Of a stretch of DNA of 64,000 bases, positions 33,015 to 44,044 are shown in pieces. The notes beneath the pieces were generated by a model. That model saw only the letters and a list, made by a program, of their open reading frames with translations, had not been told where the DNA came from and made no database searches. A program made the position numbers and the translations under genes. This DNA comes from Heterobilharzia americana (taxonomy: Eukaryota; Platyhelminthes; Trematoda; Strigeidida; Schistosomatidae), in the NCBI GenBank assembly GCA_944470555.2, contig OX104134.1, positions 115,934,701 through 115,998,700 on the forward strand, written 5' to 3'. The number at the start of each line of letters is the position of its first letter. The first letter of the stretch is position 1.

Positions 33015-34417
33015 CATTCGTTGGTCCGTTGCCAGGTCAGAGTTCCTTGTTGCTTATTCTTTCTGGCCACTTGATCTCCAGTGTAAGCATTGAGCATAGG
33101 TAGCTGTTGATCAGGTATGTCTGTAGTTTGTCGGAAATGCTCTTCTTAACGTGCCAAGTTTCTGAACCATCACATAGAAGCACTGACTTGACTGAGTTAG
33201 TGTTGAAAATCCAGATGCTGTTCACGCTTTATGCTTAGTGGAGTGCAGTGCAGTCCTGTCCCTTGTCTACACTTCAAAGGCGTCACTGGGCTTTAGATTG
33301 TGGATCACTTGGCATGTAGCATCATACAGCATATAGCTGTTGAATGAGGCTGATAAAGGTTTGTGGCACTCCGTAGTGTTGAAGCAGCTGCCTGCCAAAT
33401 TACTTCTCGGTTGACGCTATCGAAGGCCTTTTCAAAATCGATAAAGTTGAGGTGGAGAGTTGACTGCCATTCTACACTCTGTTCTATGACCATGCGTAGC
33501 GTTGCAATTTGATGCGCGCATGATTTATTCTCCCTGAAGACAGCCAGCCTTTTCTGGTCGTAATTTTGAATCCAGAGCATTGTTTAGTCACTCCAGGGTG
33601 GTGCAGCTTAATATTTTGCTTGGTGTGGACAGGAGCATGATTCCACACCAGTTCTTGTAAAGACTTGGGTCTCCCTTCTTTGGAAGTTTGACAAGGTAAC
33701 CCTTCTTCCACTCAACAGGTACCTTCCTTCCTTCTCTCCCTGCAAACCTTCTGCAGTAGTGGTGTGAGCATGTCCGCTGCTGTTGTCTCTGTGTCTGTTT
33801 TCAGTGATTCTGGAGGAATTCCATCCGGTCCTGCTACTGTCCCGGATTTCAGAAACTTTATGGCATTCAGGACTTCGGCTTTTGTCGGAGGGTTTGTGTC
33901 CACTGGTAGTTCTGTGGTTGCTGGTGGTATTTCTGGACAAGTTGCAGATGACGGTGGCGGTGGTCGATTCAAGTGTCTTTTGAAGTGGTCAGCCCATCGT
34001 TTCCTTTGGTAACTAGCTTTCCCTCACTATCTTTCATTGGTTTCATCTACGTTGATCTCTCCCCTCCCAGATAGTAACCTGGTTATTTGATTTGGTGTTG
34101 TCAGGTCTCTCCTACCATCAGCCTGTTCTGCTTCACTTGCAAGTGTGTCGTAGAAGTGTCTTCTGTCTTTGCGCACACTGCTTTACTTCTTTGTTCAGTG
34201 TAATGTTTCATAGGTTGTGTTCAGTTCCTCTTTTCGTTGTTCATCCCTGTACTGGACTGCACTGCACCTGTTCATTTTCTGCTTCACCATCTTCCTCGCC
34301 TATCAGCTTCCATGTATCCATCGACATGCATTCCCTGCCATGTTTTTTCTACCTTCCTAATACGGTTATACAAGTCTTTCCACATCTCTTTCACACAGGT
34401 CTAGCGTTCTTCCACGC
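33015..34417 (-). mobile_element. RTE-B fragment in the left arm (empty site for the RTE-A insertion)
   Basis: Very similar to 3262-5280, with the same rearranged order (SETWHVKKSISDKLQ next to the block encoding CRQGTALHS), the same RT blocks FLKSGTVAGPDGIPPESLK and LNFIDFEKAFDSVNREV, and the same decay. The site TTAGTGGAGTGC at about 33236 is intact, with no RTE-A insertion. A private two-base deletion (CT) lies near 34180. Homology with copy 1 ends near 34417. Confidence 0.9.
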
Positions 34418-34919
34418 AGGTTTACTCGGATATTTTGTTGAACGTCATAAATGGGGTAAAAGTGGACAATTAAGCACCCTGTGCAAATGTCCAGATACAC
34501 GGACTCATAGACTTCTCATGCTTCGTTTGTTGTTTTAGGTGGGATGAAATCATTATCTCTTTCAACAGTTGAGAATAGCGGGTTCCATTTGGAGAAAATG
34601 TTTAATACTGATTCAGGTAGGTTTAATCCATTCATTACAGTGTACAGTTAAAACTCACCATCGTTTAGATTACAGGTATAGCTGGTCACGAATTACCTAT
34701 TTTCTGTATAGTTGACACTCCTCAAGAAAAAGACAGTGTTAGTTTTGTTAAGGTGTTAGTGTATATATACCATCTTTGCTAGGGCTGAAGGTTTTTAAGT
34801 AATCAGATGTATAGGTATCCTTGAGCACCAACTCATTTTTGAAGTCCTTGCTAAAAGAACTAATCTTGCACTGTTCCCACTCTCTTAGTAACGCAAATAT
34901 TTAGTCCAAACATTTATAA
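34418..34919. other. Unrecognised segment in the left arm
   Basis: About 500 bp between RTE-B and a Gypsy relic. A frame reads VERHKWGKSGQLSTLCKCP, but I recognise no family. It may be degraded Gypsy sequence, given its neighbour. Confidence 0.4.
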
Positions 34920-34940
34920 ATCAGAAGAGATACTGTTATC

Positions 34941-35231
34941 ATGAAGTGTAGATGGAGCCCGTGTGGCTTGAGAAATGCACTTAACAAGGAATTAGATAGG
35001 TTAGTTGAAAAAAGCATACATATACCAGTTGAGTCTTTGAATTCAGTTAGTCCTGTTATGGTATCAGTGATCGCATATGGAAAGACATTAATTATCCGCA
35101 GCAATTATCTTTCAAATCCTGATATAACGCATTACTACAGTCAAGTTCCACTGAACGAGAAACTAAAGATGACTTGTGAAAACCATGTGGTTCAAAATAC
35201 TTCTCCGAAATAGATCTTAAAGATGCGTGTT
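34941..35231 (+). mobile_element. Ty3/Gypsy RT N-terminal relic
   Basis: The frame reads CGLRNALNKELDRLVEKSIHIPVES, then SPVMVS and, after a frameshift, FSEIDLKDAC. This is the start of a retroviral-type RT (ELDRLVE...IPV...SPV...IDLKDA). It stops at 35231, where a different Gypsy RT segment begins, so two unrelated Gypsy relics abut. Confidence 0.7.
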
Positions 35232-35233
35232 AA

Positions 35234-36087
35234 CAAATTCAAACTAATGAGAATTCCAAAACCGAGTACGAACACATTCTTGAGATAAGAATAATCAGAC
35301 CATCCAACAGCTCATGATCTTCACGCTTACGTGTGGTACCAAAAATCAGTGGAGGCTTTGTGGTGACTACCGAAGGCTCAACGCTAAGACGATTCCAGTT
35401 CGTTACCCAGTCCCTCACGTGCACGACTTGACTGCATCTTTGAAAGGCTCATTTGTCTTCAATAGACTTGATTTGATGCGCGCCTATCATCAGATTCCAG
35501 TTCATCCTGATGTTCCCAAGACAGCAGTCATTACAAATTTTTGTCTCTTTGCGTTTTTCCGTACGCCCTTTGGCCTCCGCAACACTGTGCAAACTTTCCA
35601 ACGCTTCATTCATGATGTATTACGTGGACTAGACTTTTCTTATGCTTATTTGGACGACATCCTGATACCTAGTCCTGACGAAAATGCTAATCGTAGCCAC
35701 TTACAAGTGGTTTTCACCAAACTATCGGAATATTTGGTAACAGTCAATCTGACTAAGTTCCAGACTGGCGTCCGTTCACTGCCTTTTCTGGGACATGTAA
35801 TCAGAGAACATGGCATTCCTCCTTTACCTGAAAAGGTACAGGCGATTCAGAATTTTCCGGTACCAACATCATTCAAAGCACTGCATACATTCCTGGGGAT
35901 GTTGAGCAGGTTTCATCGTTTTGTCCCTAAGTATGCTGACATTTTAACTGAGCTAACCAACCTGCCGAAAGGTAAGTGTAAAACTTTCAGCATGATTCCT
36001 GTCACATTAGAAGCATTCCACAAGATCAAAAAACGCTTAAAAGAACGAACACTAATAACAATGACACAGTACCCTTCGCACGCACTG
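35234..36087 (+). mobile_element. Ty3/Gypsy RT fragment (left-arm copy)
   Basis: RT of an LTR retrotransposon: HILE..IIRPSNSS, CGDYRRLNAKTIPVRYPVPH, FNRLDLMRAYHQIP, TPFGLRNTVQTFQRFI, SYAYLDDILI, LPFLGHVIREHGIPPLPEKV and LGMLSRFHRFVPKYADIL. No LTRs, gag or integrase are present. Gypsy sequence resumes after the RTE-A insert at 36442 with ASICSGINDMQ and fades within about 100 bp. Confidence 0.88.
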
Positions 36088-36234
36088 ACTGTTGGTTTAA
36101 GCCATTTAGGACGATGCAGACTAGGTGGTTGGGGTCAGCGGGACAAGAGGAACGAGGGGTTGGAGACTCTAGGTGATATGGCTCAGAACCGATGTCAGTG
36201 GCGCAGATGTATACACACATTATCCTCATCTTAA
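35314..36234 (+). pseudogene. Gypsy RT fused in frame to RTE-A C-terminus (copy 2)
   Basis: 306 codons, continuous from a Gypsy RT into the RTE-A tail. The joint is at 36087/36088, where a 346-bp RTE-A insertion happens to keep the frame. The YLDD catalytic motif is present, but the rest of the polyprotein is missing. It is mirrored at 56201-55281 on the minus strand. Confidence 0.8.
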
Positions 36235-36433
36235 CTACACTATACCGAATCTCACCATTTTGTCACTCCTCTTTCCTTTCTTCTCCTACTTTATATTTCT
36301 TTTGACTGCATTCACTTATCTTCATCCTTCACCTCACTACCTTTCTACTTGATGTATTGATGTGAGATGAGGTGTGGCAACTCGGACCGTTACTCAGTAA
36401 TGCCTGGTCCTATGTTGATAATGACTGATTGAT
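36088..36433 (+). mobile_element. 346-bp RTE-A insertion in Gypsy, with 8-bp target-site duplication
   Basis: 5'-truncated RTE-A: C-terminal 48 or so codons, 3' UTR, and end GTTGATAATGACTGATTGAT. ACGCACTG flanks it at 36080-36087 and 36434-36441. Removing the insert and one ACGCACTG joins the Gypsy frame as SHAL + ASICSGINDMQ, which supports the boundaries. Confidence 0.88.
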
Positions 36434-36441
36434 ACGCACTG

Positions 36442-37009
36442 GCAAGCATATGCAGTGGCATAAACGATATGCAGATTTTTTTTATTAGCCGCAGCGCAAG
36501 GTTTCAACTTGGTATATTTGGAGTTGAAGCTATTTTATCCCTGTGCACACTAACAGCTTATTCTCACATCGAAAATCTTCATTGGAAATTTTTGTACACG
36601 ACTGAAAAAAGTTAAAAACTCAAAATAAAGTAAAAGAGTTTAAAAATGTCTAAACAAGGATGATTTCTTGGGTTACTCCTTACTGTTTTTGGGTTTGCCC
36701 TACTTTTGGCACTTTTTTTTTAGCATGCTAATGTTCTTTATCTCTCTCCCTGCCGAAATATAAGAAATGCGTTGAAAATAGGATACGACTGGTCCCCAAC
36801 GATACTCCTCGGATCCCTTTGAGATTTTTCCATACCAATAAACCACTTGTACATTCCCTTATCAATAAAGATCATAAGGAAAAGGTAGATGGAGGCTTCG
36901 CGTCATTTCAGTGGGCTTTCATGATCTCATGTTCAACAACATGCCATAATAGATACCACACGAAGTCAATACAAGCCAATATAAACATGAGACTTGACAT
37001 ATCTCCTTA
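36442..37009. other. Gypsy remainder and unrecognised AT-rich sequence
   Basis: The first 90 bp continue the Gypsy reading frame. The rest has no recognised motif. The ORF at 36819-37010 shows no family signature. Confidence 0.45.
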
Positions 37010-38432
37010 GTTAGTGAAGACACCACACCTACCGTTCGCGAATCCACGTATGAGGCACCAGGACGTAACATAGAGAAATAATACAAAAAAATCAAAAACA
37101 ATAGAAAGACGAAGGAAGAAATAAGGAACAGCTGAAAGAAACACAGATTTCAATATGACGCTTAACCTGAACCTATGGTGTGGATACTTCCGAGACATTG
37201 ATATCGATCGTAAGCCGCATCATCATCCAGAGTCTCCAACCATGGATTTCGTGTGTTTTTCGGACCCCAACCAGGAAGTTTACACTTTACTTCACACCTC
37301 AGACCAATAGTCAAAGCCCTCATGCAGTGATACCATGTTCCAGTTTGGTCACCCCGAACCATTTCCCAGTCTGAATCTACTTCTCCTAACGATGTGCGAC
37401 GAGGCAGACGGTGACTACACGTACGTAACACTTGTCCGAGACACCTAACTCGATGAAGGTTCACAAGCTCATCAAATGACTTTCCACTCTTCTCTAAAAA
37501 TCTACACATGACTTCTTCATTTCTGACGCCGTGACACCACGACAGTCCACTCTACGATGGTCGAACACATGAAGCTGCCTCATGTCCTCTACCTTTAATG
37601 GGCATGTTTCTCAGATTCGACTATTAGTAGACAATCGGATATCATGGTGTCACTACAGTTGGCGTAAAATGATGAAAACCAATCCAGCCTTTTGCATTCA
37701 TGCAGACATTTCGTCCGCCGCTGAACAATACACCAGGGCTGATGCCACTTACCAGGTAAGTGAAGTGGTCAACGCACTATGCCATTTCACTGTCAATTGT
37801 TAGACAAGTCAGCAGTGAAAACCATTTCTGGAGCAGCAACTTGCAGTTGGGTAGAGAGAAACGCATGCTGAAAATTCTGAAATCGCCCTTTGAGATGTCT
37901 AGAATACTTTTAATCTTCCTCTGTCAATAGTCTGTAGTCTGTGTATTCTAGACCAATTGAGGAGTCTTCTTTGGTAGGATCAATTCCTGTAAAGTTAGAA
38001 CACAGCAGGGAGACCTCCATAGGTACGTCAATGATAATGTTGAATATTAATGGAGAGAGTGGGCATTGTCGACAGACTCCACACTACCAAGAACACATGA
38101 GATTTATAGCCATATGTCGTAACACACACACGGGTGATCGAGTATCGAGCTTTTAGCTAATTTATGTACTTACCTGGCAGCCATTTCAGTGAACGATGTC
38201 TCCACAAAACCTGCTTTTATCGACAGAGTCAAGTGCTACCTTCACTTTGTGAGATGCAGTTTTTTTGGCGCCTTTTAGTGTGCCTGTGCTCCAGAACCTA
38301 ACTGAGGATGAGTATCTGATCGATACACCCAAGTCCGTGTCTGAAACTTTTGAACTTGCTGCTCTTCATCTCCCTATGGCGTTTAACAAACAGAACCTAG
38401 GATCTTAGACTTTATGTTTATCACACTAATAA
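37010..38432 (-). mobile_element. Decayed RTE-A fragment, minus strand (RT to 3' UTR)
   Basis: The minus-strand order is: KILGSV-like start (38430), GCIDQILI-like block (about 38320), a degraded RT core, VCRQCPLSPLIFNIIIDV (38080-38020), TLPGKWHQP-like tail, then the C-terminal frame 37509-37162 (KSFDELVNLHRVRCLGQVL ... GWGPKNTRNPWLETL). The 3' UTR runs to about 37010. Many stops. Confidence 0.8.
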
Positions 38433-38451
38433 CCTTGTCGTTATGAAAAAG

Positions 38452-39129
38452 GTCCCGACCGATATCTACTGCCTTGACATTGTGGTAGAGCTAGCATATC
38501 TCATCCACCCAGTGAACTATTCTTGCTGTAACGCTTGTCCCTTAAGGTCCTACCATGCCAGAGATGTCTGTTTGGTAGTGATTAGAGGAAAGCAAGTTGA
38601 CATTATAGTGTAAATTGCTGCACTACAATGTGGGGTCCGAGAGCGAATTCATACTGCTTGTCGGTTTCCTTCATCCGGAGTTAGAACAGCTAAATCTCAA
38701 ACCAACAATCCTCAAACGGCTGCGTCACAAACTTTGAGCCAATGTCCGATGGGCTATGTGGTCACAAATATTCTTCCCTTTCAGGTACCCTTGAGTAACA
38801 ACCTCCACGGTGTGGGACACCGGGAAGTATCAACCGCCCTCATACTTCCAGTAGTATACAAAATCTGATGATGAAAAATAACCAGTCCTCCTTCGATTTT
38901 ACTTCTTGATAACAATATCAAACTTCCTGCAACTTTTTTATCATCTCATCGTGTGACCATATTTAGCGATCCAAGCCTTCGAAACACCATTCCTAGTCTC
39001 TTAAGACCCCACCATCCATTTCATTTAGGAGCTTTCAACGCCCGAACTCTGCGCCAGATCGGACAGCCAACATCGCTCGCCAAAACTTTGGAATCTGTGG
39101 CCAGCTCGTCTCCCGTGCGGCGAAAAAAG
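38452..39129 (+). mobile_element. RTE-A 5' UTR and N-terminal start
   Basis: Begins CCCGACCGATATCTACTGCC, matching the 5' end of the copy at 27656. It then runs through CAGGTACC and CACGGTGTGGGACACCGGGAAGT to a frame with HLGAFNARTLRQIGQPTSLAKTLES. It is broken off after KTLES; 39130-39464 is unrelated AT-rich sequence that separates it from the next endonuclease piece. Confidence 0.8.
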
Positions 39130-39464
39130 TATTACATATGAACTGACTAATCAACTTTTGTTTTTCAAAACAAACTAATTAAAGAATACACAGCTTTCTA
39201 TTGTTTATGTATTAGAAATCTAATTGCTAACATGATTCTTTATCTAATTCAACTCTGCATCTTCAAGAAAGTTGTAGATGGAGTAAATATTCTTGTCTTT
39301 TATATATAATTCATACTTATTTCATTTTGTTATGTACACGTACACTATTTTTGTCCAATTAACGTTATATGATATGCTGAAAATTCTGCAGAATATTCCC
39401 GAGATATCTTTCAAAATAAAGCTATTATTCTTATTACTATTACTATTATGTTGTGTCTCCAAAA

Positions 39465-39800
39465 CATGCATACAGGAACAGTGTGGTTATTCACTTGTAG
39501 ATACCAATCTACAGCGAGCTGTTCAACTGAATGGATGTGTAGGAACTAGAAAGGATAGTGATACCTGCATATGTGTCGATTCATAATCCCCAACTATGCA
39601 CCTACCGACAGCAGTTCAGATGATCCTAAGGATGAATTCTATCAAAAGCCGTCAACTACGCTACATATAACAAAACGTTTAGATATACCCATAATAGCAG
39701 GCAGGAGAGGTGAACCAGTCGTAAAGACATTCTACACCATCCACCTGACAAAACTGATTGTCTGTTGCAATTTTGTTGTCAAAATAGCTTGTTTCTAGAC
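39465..39800 (+). mobile_element. RTE-A endonuclease fragment
   Basis: CGYSLV, then VQLNGCVGTRKDSDTCICV, NYAPTDSSSDDPKDEFYQKPS and KRLDIPIIAGR match the RTE-A endonuclease, with two frames needed. It probably belonged to the same copy as 38452-39129 before the AT-rich insertion. Confidence 0.7.
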
Positions 39801-39837
39801 GCCACTAACATGAAGAATAATCAGAGGCAGTCAACCC

Positions 39838-40400
39838 GACCGATAGCTGCTGCGTTGACGTGGTGGTCGAGCTACGCTGGTGGAACGCTTGTTCTCTCGA
39901 GGTCATACCATGCCAGAAAGGTTTGTTGGATAATGGTTAAACGAAAAGTAGTTACTGTTGTATAGTACATTACTACACTATGGCAGGGGTCTGAGGACGA
40001 AGTCATACTGGTCCAAGCTGGATGGCATATGATAGCAGTAAGTTGTTTCACTTGGATGACCAGCAGTGTCACACTGATGCTGCCTTCCCAAGGAGAATCG
40101 GGTTTTTGAAAACAGCCACGAAAATAGCACGCTCTCACCCCTTGTGGCATACCGATGCTTGAAACAGAGATTAATAGTCGGATTCGAAAGCAGAAAGCCA
40201 AAATCTCAAACTTGCCAGCAGAGCACGTGTGACCGGTCTCAAGCAGATGTCTCATGGGCTCTGCGGTCATACATTATCCCTTCTATTTCAGACACCTCAA
40301 AAAGGACTAGCCTTCCATGGTGAGAGAAGTCGGGAAGTATCAACTGCCCACTCGCTTACAGTGGTTCACAAAACCGATTGAAACATATCCTATCCTCCTC
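39838..40400 (+). mobile_element. RTE-A 5' UTR copy
   Basis: Starts CCGACCGATAGCTGCTGCGTTGACGTGG-like sequence and follows the 5' UTR of the 27656 copy for about 500 bp, including GGTGGAACGCTTGTTC and GCTCTGCGGTCA. It breaks off before the coding region; another RTE-A 5' UTR begins at about 40411. Confidence 0.78.
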
Positions 40401-40410
40401 AACTAGGCCT

Positions 40411-43130
40411 GTTCCTTTGGGTATGATGGGTGTTTGAGGGTGAAGTGGTACTGTGACTGGAAAGAGGTAAGACAGCAGTAGGGTGTTTTCCTTGGATGAC
40501 TGACAGTGTCACGCTGATGCTACCTTCTCGACGGAAAGGAGGTTTAGAAAATGTTGGCTTCCAAATAAAACTCACTACCTTGCTCCACTGTGTCTCGGCG
40601 CCGGTGGTATGGGTCCTCTCTTGCCAGCTTCGGAACAACCACATCCGAAAACAGAATCTCGCAAAAAGCTGTGTGTGACAGGCCCAAATCACACACCTCA
40701 TAGGCTCTGTAGTCACACAATAATTTTTCTATTTCGAATATCTAAAGAAGAAATAGCTTTCCATAGTGTGAAGTACACAAGACCCAATCAAACATAAGAT
40801 ATCCTCCTCAAATCGGTCTGCTCCTTTGTCTTACTCTCCTAATACCAATATTATGCCTCCTACACTTTCTTCAACCTCTCTTTCTGTCACCATTGCCGAT
40901 GATCAAAGTCGTCGAAACCTCATTCCTGGCGTTCTGAGACTCCACATTCGATTGCATGTAGGAGCTTTCAACGTTCCATATCTATGCCAAACCGGACAGC
41001 GAATAACGCTCGCCAAAACTCTAGAATCTCCAGCCATGGATGTGTGCTGTGCCTCTGAGACACGTATAAGGGGCCCGAGCGTGGTTATTAAATTGATCTT
41101 ACCCGGACAGTGCGGCGGTTCTTCAAAATCCACCTTACGAGTATCCGGGTACCCAGTGGCTGGGTCTCGGGTACTGGCTGGTATGGGCATAGCATTGAAG
41201 TGTAGGGTAGAGAGTGCGTTTCTCGACTGGGTACCAGTTAACGGTCGGTGGCTTGTTGGCCAACCGAATGCATCTGTAAGGACTGGGAATGGTCGTAAAA
41301 CTAAGCGATGCCTATTCATAATATCTGCCTACGCACCCACCAACTGCAGTTCAGATTATGCAAAAGATGAATTCTATGAAACGCTATCAATTTCACTACA
41401 GAAAGAAAAACGTTCAGATGTAGTGACTCGAACGCTCAAGTAGGGAAGCTGAGGTAATCAGAAAGGTACTTTGTAGGTATCTACGGCATCCCATGCCAAC
41501 GGACCGACAACAGTAGTCATCTGTTAGTATTTTAATCTGGCAATCACTTGTTGTTGGCCAGCACTAACTTCAAGCATAAGGAAAGGCACTGTCTCGCATG
41601 GCGTTCACCGACATCAAACCAGCAATGGACACAGATAGACCACATTGCTGAGTCAGTCTTCGATGGAGAGGATCAGTGGACGATTGATGCTGTTTTCGGA
41701 GTACCAGTTTGGACACCGACCATATGTGTATCTCTGCTCCTTACTGGTCTCAGGAAACAGGCGGTAGTAAGGCCTGTCTTTGGTTGATTGGATGACGAGA
41801 ACACTTAATTCGAATTTATGAAGGAGTTAGCTAAGTATTTGTCTGAATGTTATAGCAATGTTCATCCTGAGGAAACCCGGTGTTATATGAAGTCTGCTGT
41901 AGAAACAACTGTAAAGACAGTTGGTAAATTACGTCTGAAGGTTAGCAAACGCCACAGGATGTCCGCGATGTCACTCGAACTGATTGATACGAGAAGACTG
42001 ATTCCAACTGCCTCTGACCACGATGAAGAGCGAAAGCAACCGAAAGGTAAACTGACCAAGAGTTTTCGCGTCGATCGAGAACAGTGGTGAGTGATGAGAG
42101 CGAGAGCTATTTAGAAAGCTTCAGTGGTGGCTAATATGAGCAACATTTTAGGTGTTTACGAATACCGGCAACAAGAAGACGATGATTAGGGGAATTCTAA
42201 CCGTAAAAGGACGTGCTATCATAACACCCCTGGACACATTCCAAAGACGTTGTCTGCAACACTTTCAAGCACACTTAGGCTGGCCCTCAGAACAGCTAAA
42301 TTTGTCCAAAATCAAACCTCAGACTAAATGAGACATAGATATTTGTCCTCCAACTCTCATCAAAGTCGTAAAAGCTGTTCCAACCCTGAAACGATGCAAA
42401 GCAGAATGACCTGATAGTTTGCCACTCGGGGTTTTCAAGGATTGAGGTAGGAAATCGCCAATCAGGGTGACGGAGGTACTAGGTAGTGTATGGGAATTAG
42501 AGCTAGTCCTATCAGACTGGTCTAATTCTCTGATCATCCTAGTCTATAAGAAGGGAGAGAAGTCACCCTGTTATAACCATTGTGGAATTAGTTTGACTAA
42601 TATTGTGTCCAGGATCCTTGGGTGCACAGCTATTAGAGGCCTATATGTGTCTTGTGAATACTAGTCAAATTTCACACCTTAACGAGTCTGCATTCAGGAA
42701 ATCGAAGTCTTCAAGGAATTTCTAAACACGTTCATATTTACCGGCGCCTTATATTTTACATATTTTTTGACCTTAATGCAGCATATTACTCTGTCCTTTG
42801 TGAGGTGTTGTGTCAGTGTCTGACTTGAAGGTAATACCGACCAAATATTTGACGCTCTTCAAACGTGCGTACTGGAACTCACGCTGCCGTCTCAGGGCTT
42901 AAGAAGTGTTGCTATCAGAATTGATGACAACTGGTTGTGTCCGCTTGGGAGGCCCACTGTCACCCTTCCAGTTCAACTTTGTTGTATATTTATTAATGGA
43001 CATAACCCTAGGCACCCTTGCTACCAAGGAAATTGACGTACACCCTGAAACATTTCGTTTTAGTATACTCATTCATTCACAGGTGGTCACATATCTTACC
43101 AGTAGGCGTTAGCGTTGACGCCAGTTGACA
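40411..43130 (+). mobile_element. Decayed RTE-A copy: 5' UTR to RT
   Basis: Partial 5' UTR, then a 205-codon frame at 40826-41443 with VGAFNVPYLCQTGQRITLAKTLES, MDVCCASETRIRGPSVV and FIISAYAPTNCSSDYAKDE. Here N-terminus and endonuclease are in one frame, which shows the reading expected for the copy at 28.4 kb. Then SNQQWTQIDHIAES (41600s), the linker, KRCKAE (42400), NHCGISLTNIVSRILG (42560-42620), and GGPLSPFQFNFVVYLLMDI (42930-43010). Stops are frequent. Confidence 0.83.
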
Positions 43131-43415
43131 AGTTACAAAAGGGCCCATAGTATTTGAGATACTGTTTTGTCAGTATCCAAGCCGTTTATGCTGAAGCAAC
43201 TCCTCAATTAAGCAAGGTGGTCACATTATCCTACCAATTCACTTCTTATTCTAAAACTATGAGTAGCTGAAAATCAGTCCTGAAGAATCATCTTGCATTT
43301 GACAAGTGCGAAATGTATGCCAAGTACACTCAAGTTTCTGCTCAAGGCATTCAGAAGTTTCTAGATTTTAGCATCATCTTCACTCAAGATGGAATGTTGT
43401 TGGCTTACTAAAAAC
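43130..43415 (-). mobile_element. RTE-A fragment, minus strand
   Basis: Its reverse complement reads SEDDAKI...LLNALSRNLSVLGIHFALVKCK-like sequence, corresponding to GEDADKMQSLLNTLSGNLRMFG in intact RTE-A. It is opposite in orientation to its neighbours, so a local inversion or separate insertion occurred. Confidence 0.65.
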
Positions 43416-43599
43416 ATAATCAGGCACTCTTTAGAAAGTAGGTCAATCCTTTCAGTACCCGAAACCATGTCAATGAACACATATAAAACGAAATTAACCG
43501 GTAACGAATATACTAGGTTTTCCTGGTGGAAACAAATAAATCTCATTATTTAAGATGATAGCAACTACTCATAGATCCTCATACACTTAGGGGAGTTGG

Positions 43600-44040
43600 A
43601 GTTTTTGACAAGCGTCAAATGCTTTATCGGTATTCACTTCACAGTCCGACATTGCATCAACATTTCTCAAACGAGAGTCGAATTCCACCTTGGAAGAAGG
43701 CTCAAGGTGATGAGATCATGACGTGGTAGAAGTTCATGAGTTCTCTAACTGTTGGTTTAAGCTGCGTATGCAGGTATAGACTAACTGGTTGGTGTCTCAC
43801 GAACCATAAGAATCAATGGTTGGAGACTCGTGGTGCAGTAGTTGAAGATGGGTCACAGTGATACAGATGTAATCAATCTTTTGTGTCAACTAAAGCTTGA
43901 CCGCCTTCTCTATCTTTCATTGAGAAAGTTATCCCCTCCCGAAGACGTTTATTCTACTCCTATATCACTCCTTCTCTACCTAAGTCATTCTTACATACTG
44001 CTGTCAAGCGTGGCAAATTGAATCGATGGATGCGAGATTC
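43600..44040 (+). mobile_element. RTE-A C-terminal and 3' UTR fragment
   Basis: Matches the C-terminal ORF of RTE-A: RIPPWKKAQGDEIMTW, then SSLTVGLSCVCRYRLTGWC and NQWLETRGAVVEDGSQ in shifting frames, followed by a TACCTAAGTCATTC...GGCAAATTGAA 3' UTR-like end. Confidence 0.7.
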
Positions 44041-44044
44041 TACA

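Noticed and set aside
34941..35213. Small host gene of 90 codons
   Set aside because: Contains the start of a retroviral-type RT and is truncated against another Gypsy relic.
40903..41319. 138-codon minus-strand ORF, repeated at 50196-50612
   Set aside because: Antisense shadow of the RTE-A endonuclease frame 40826-41443.
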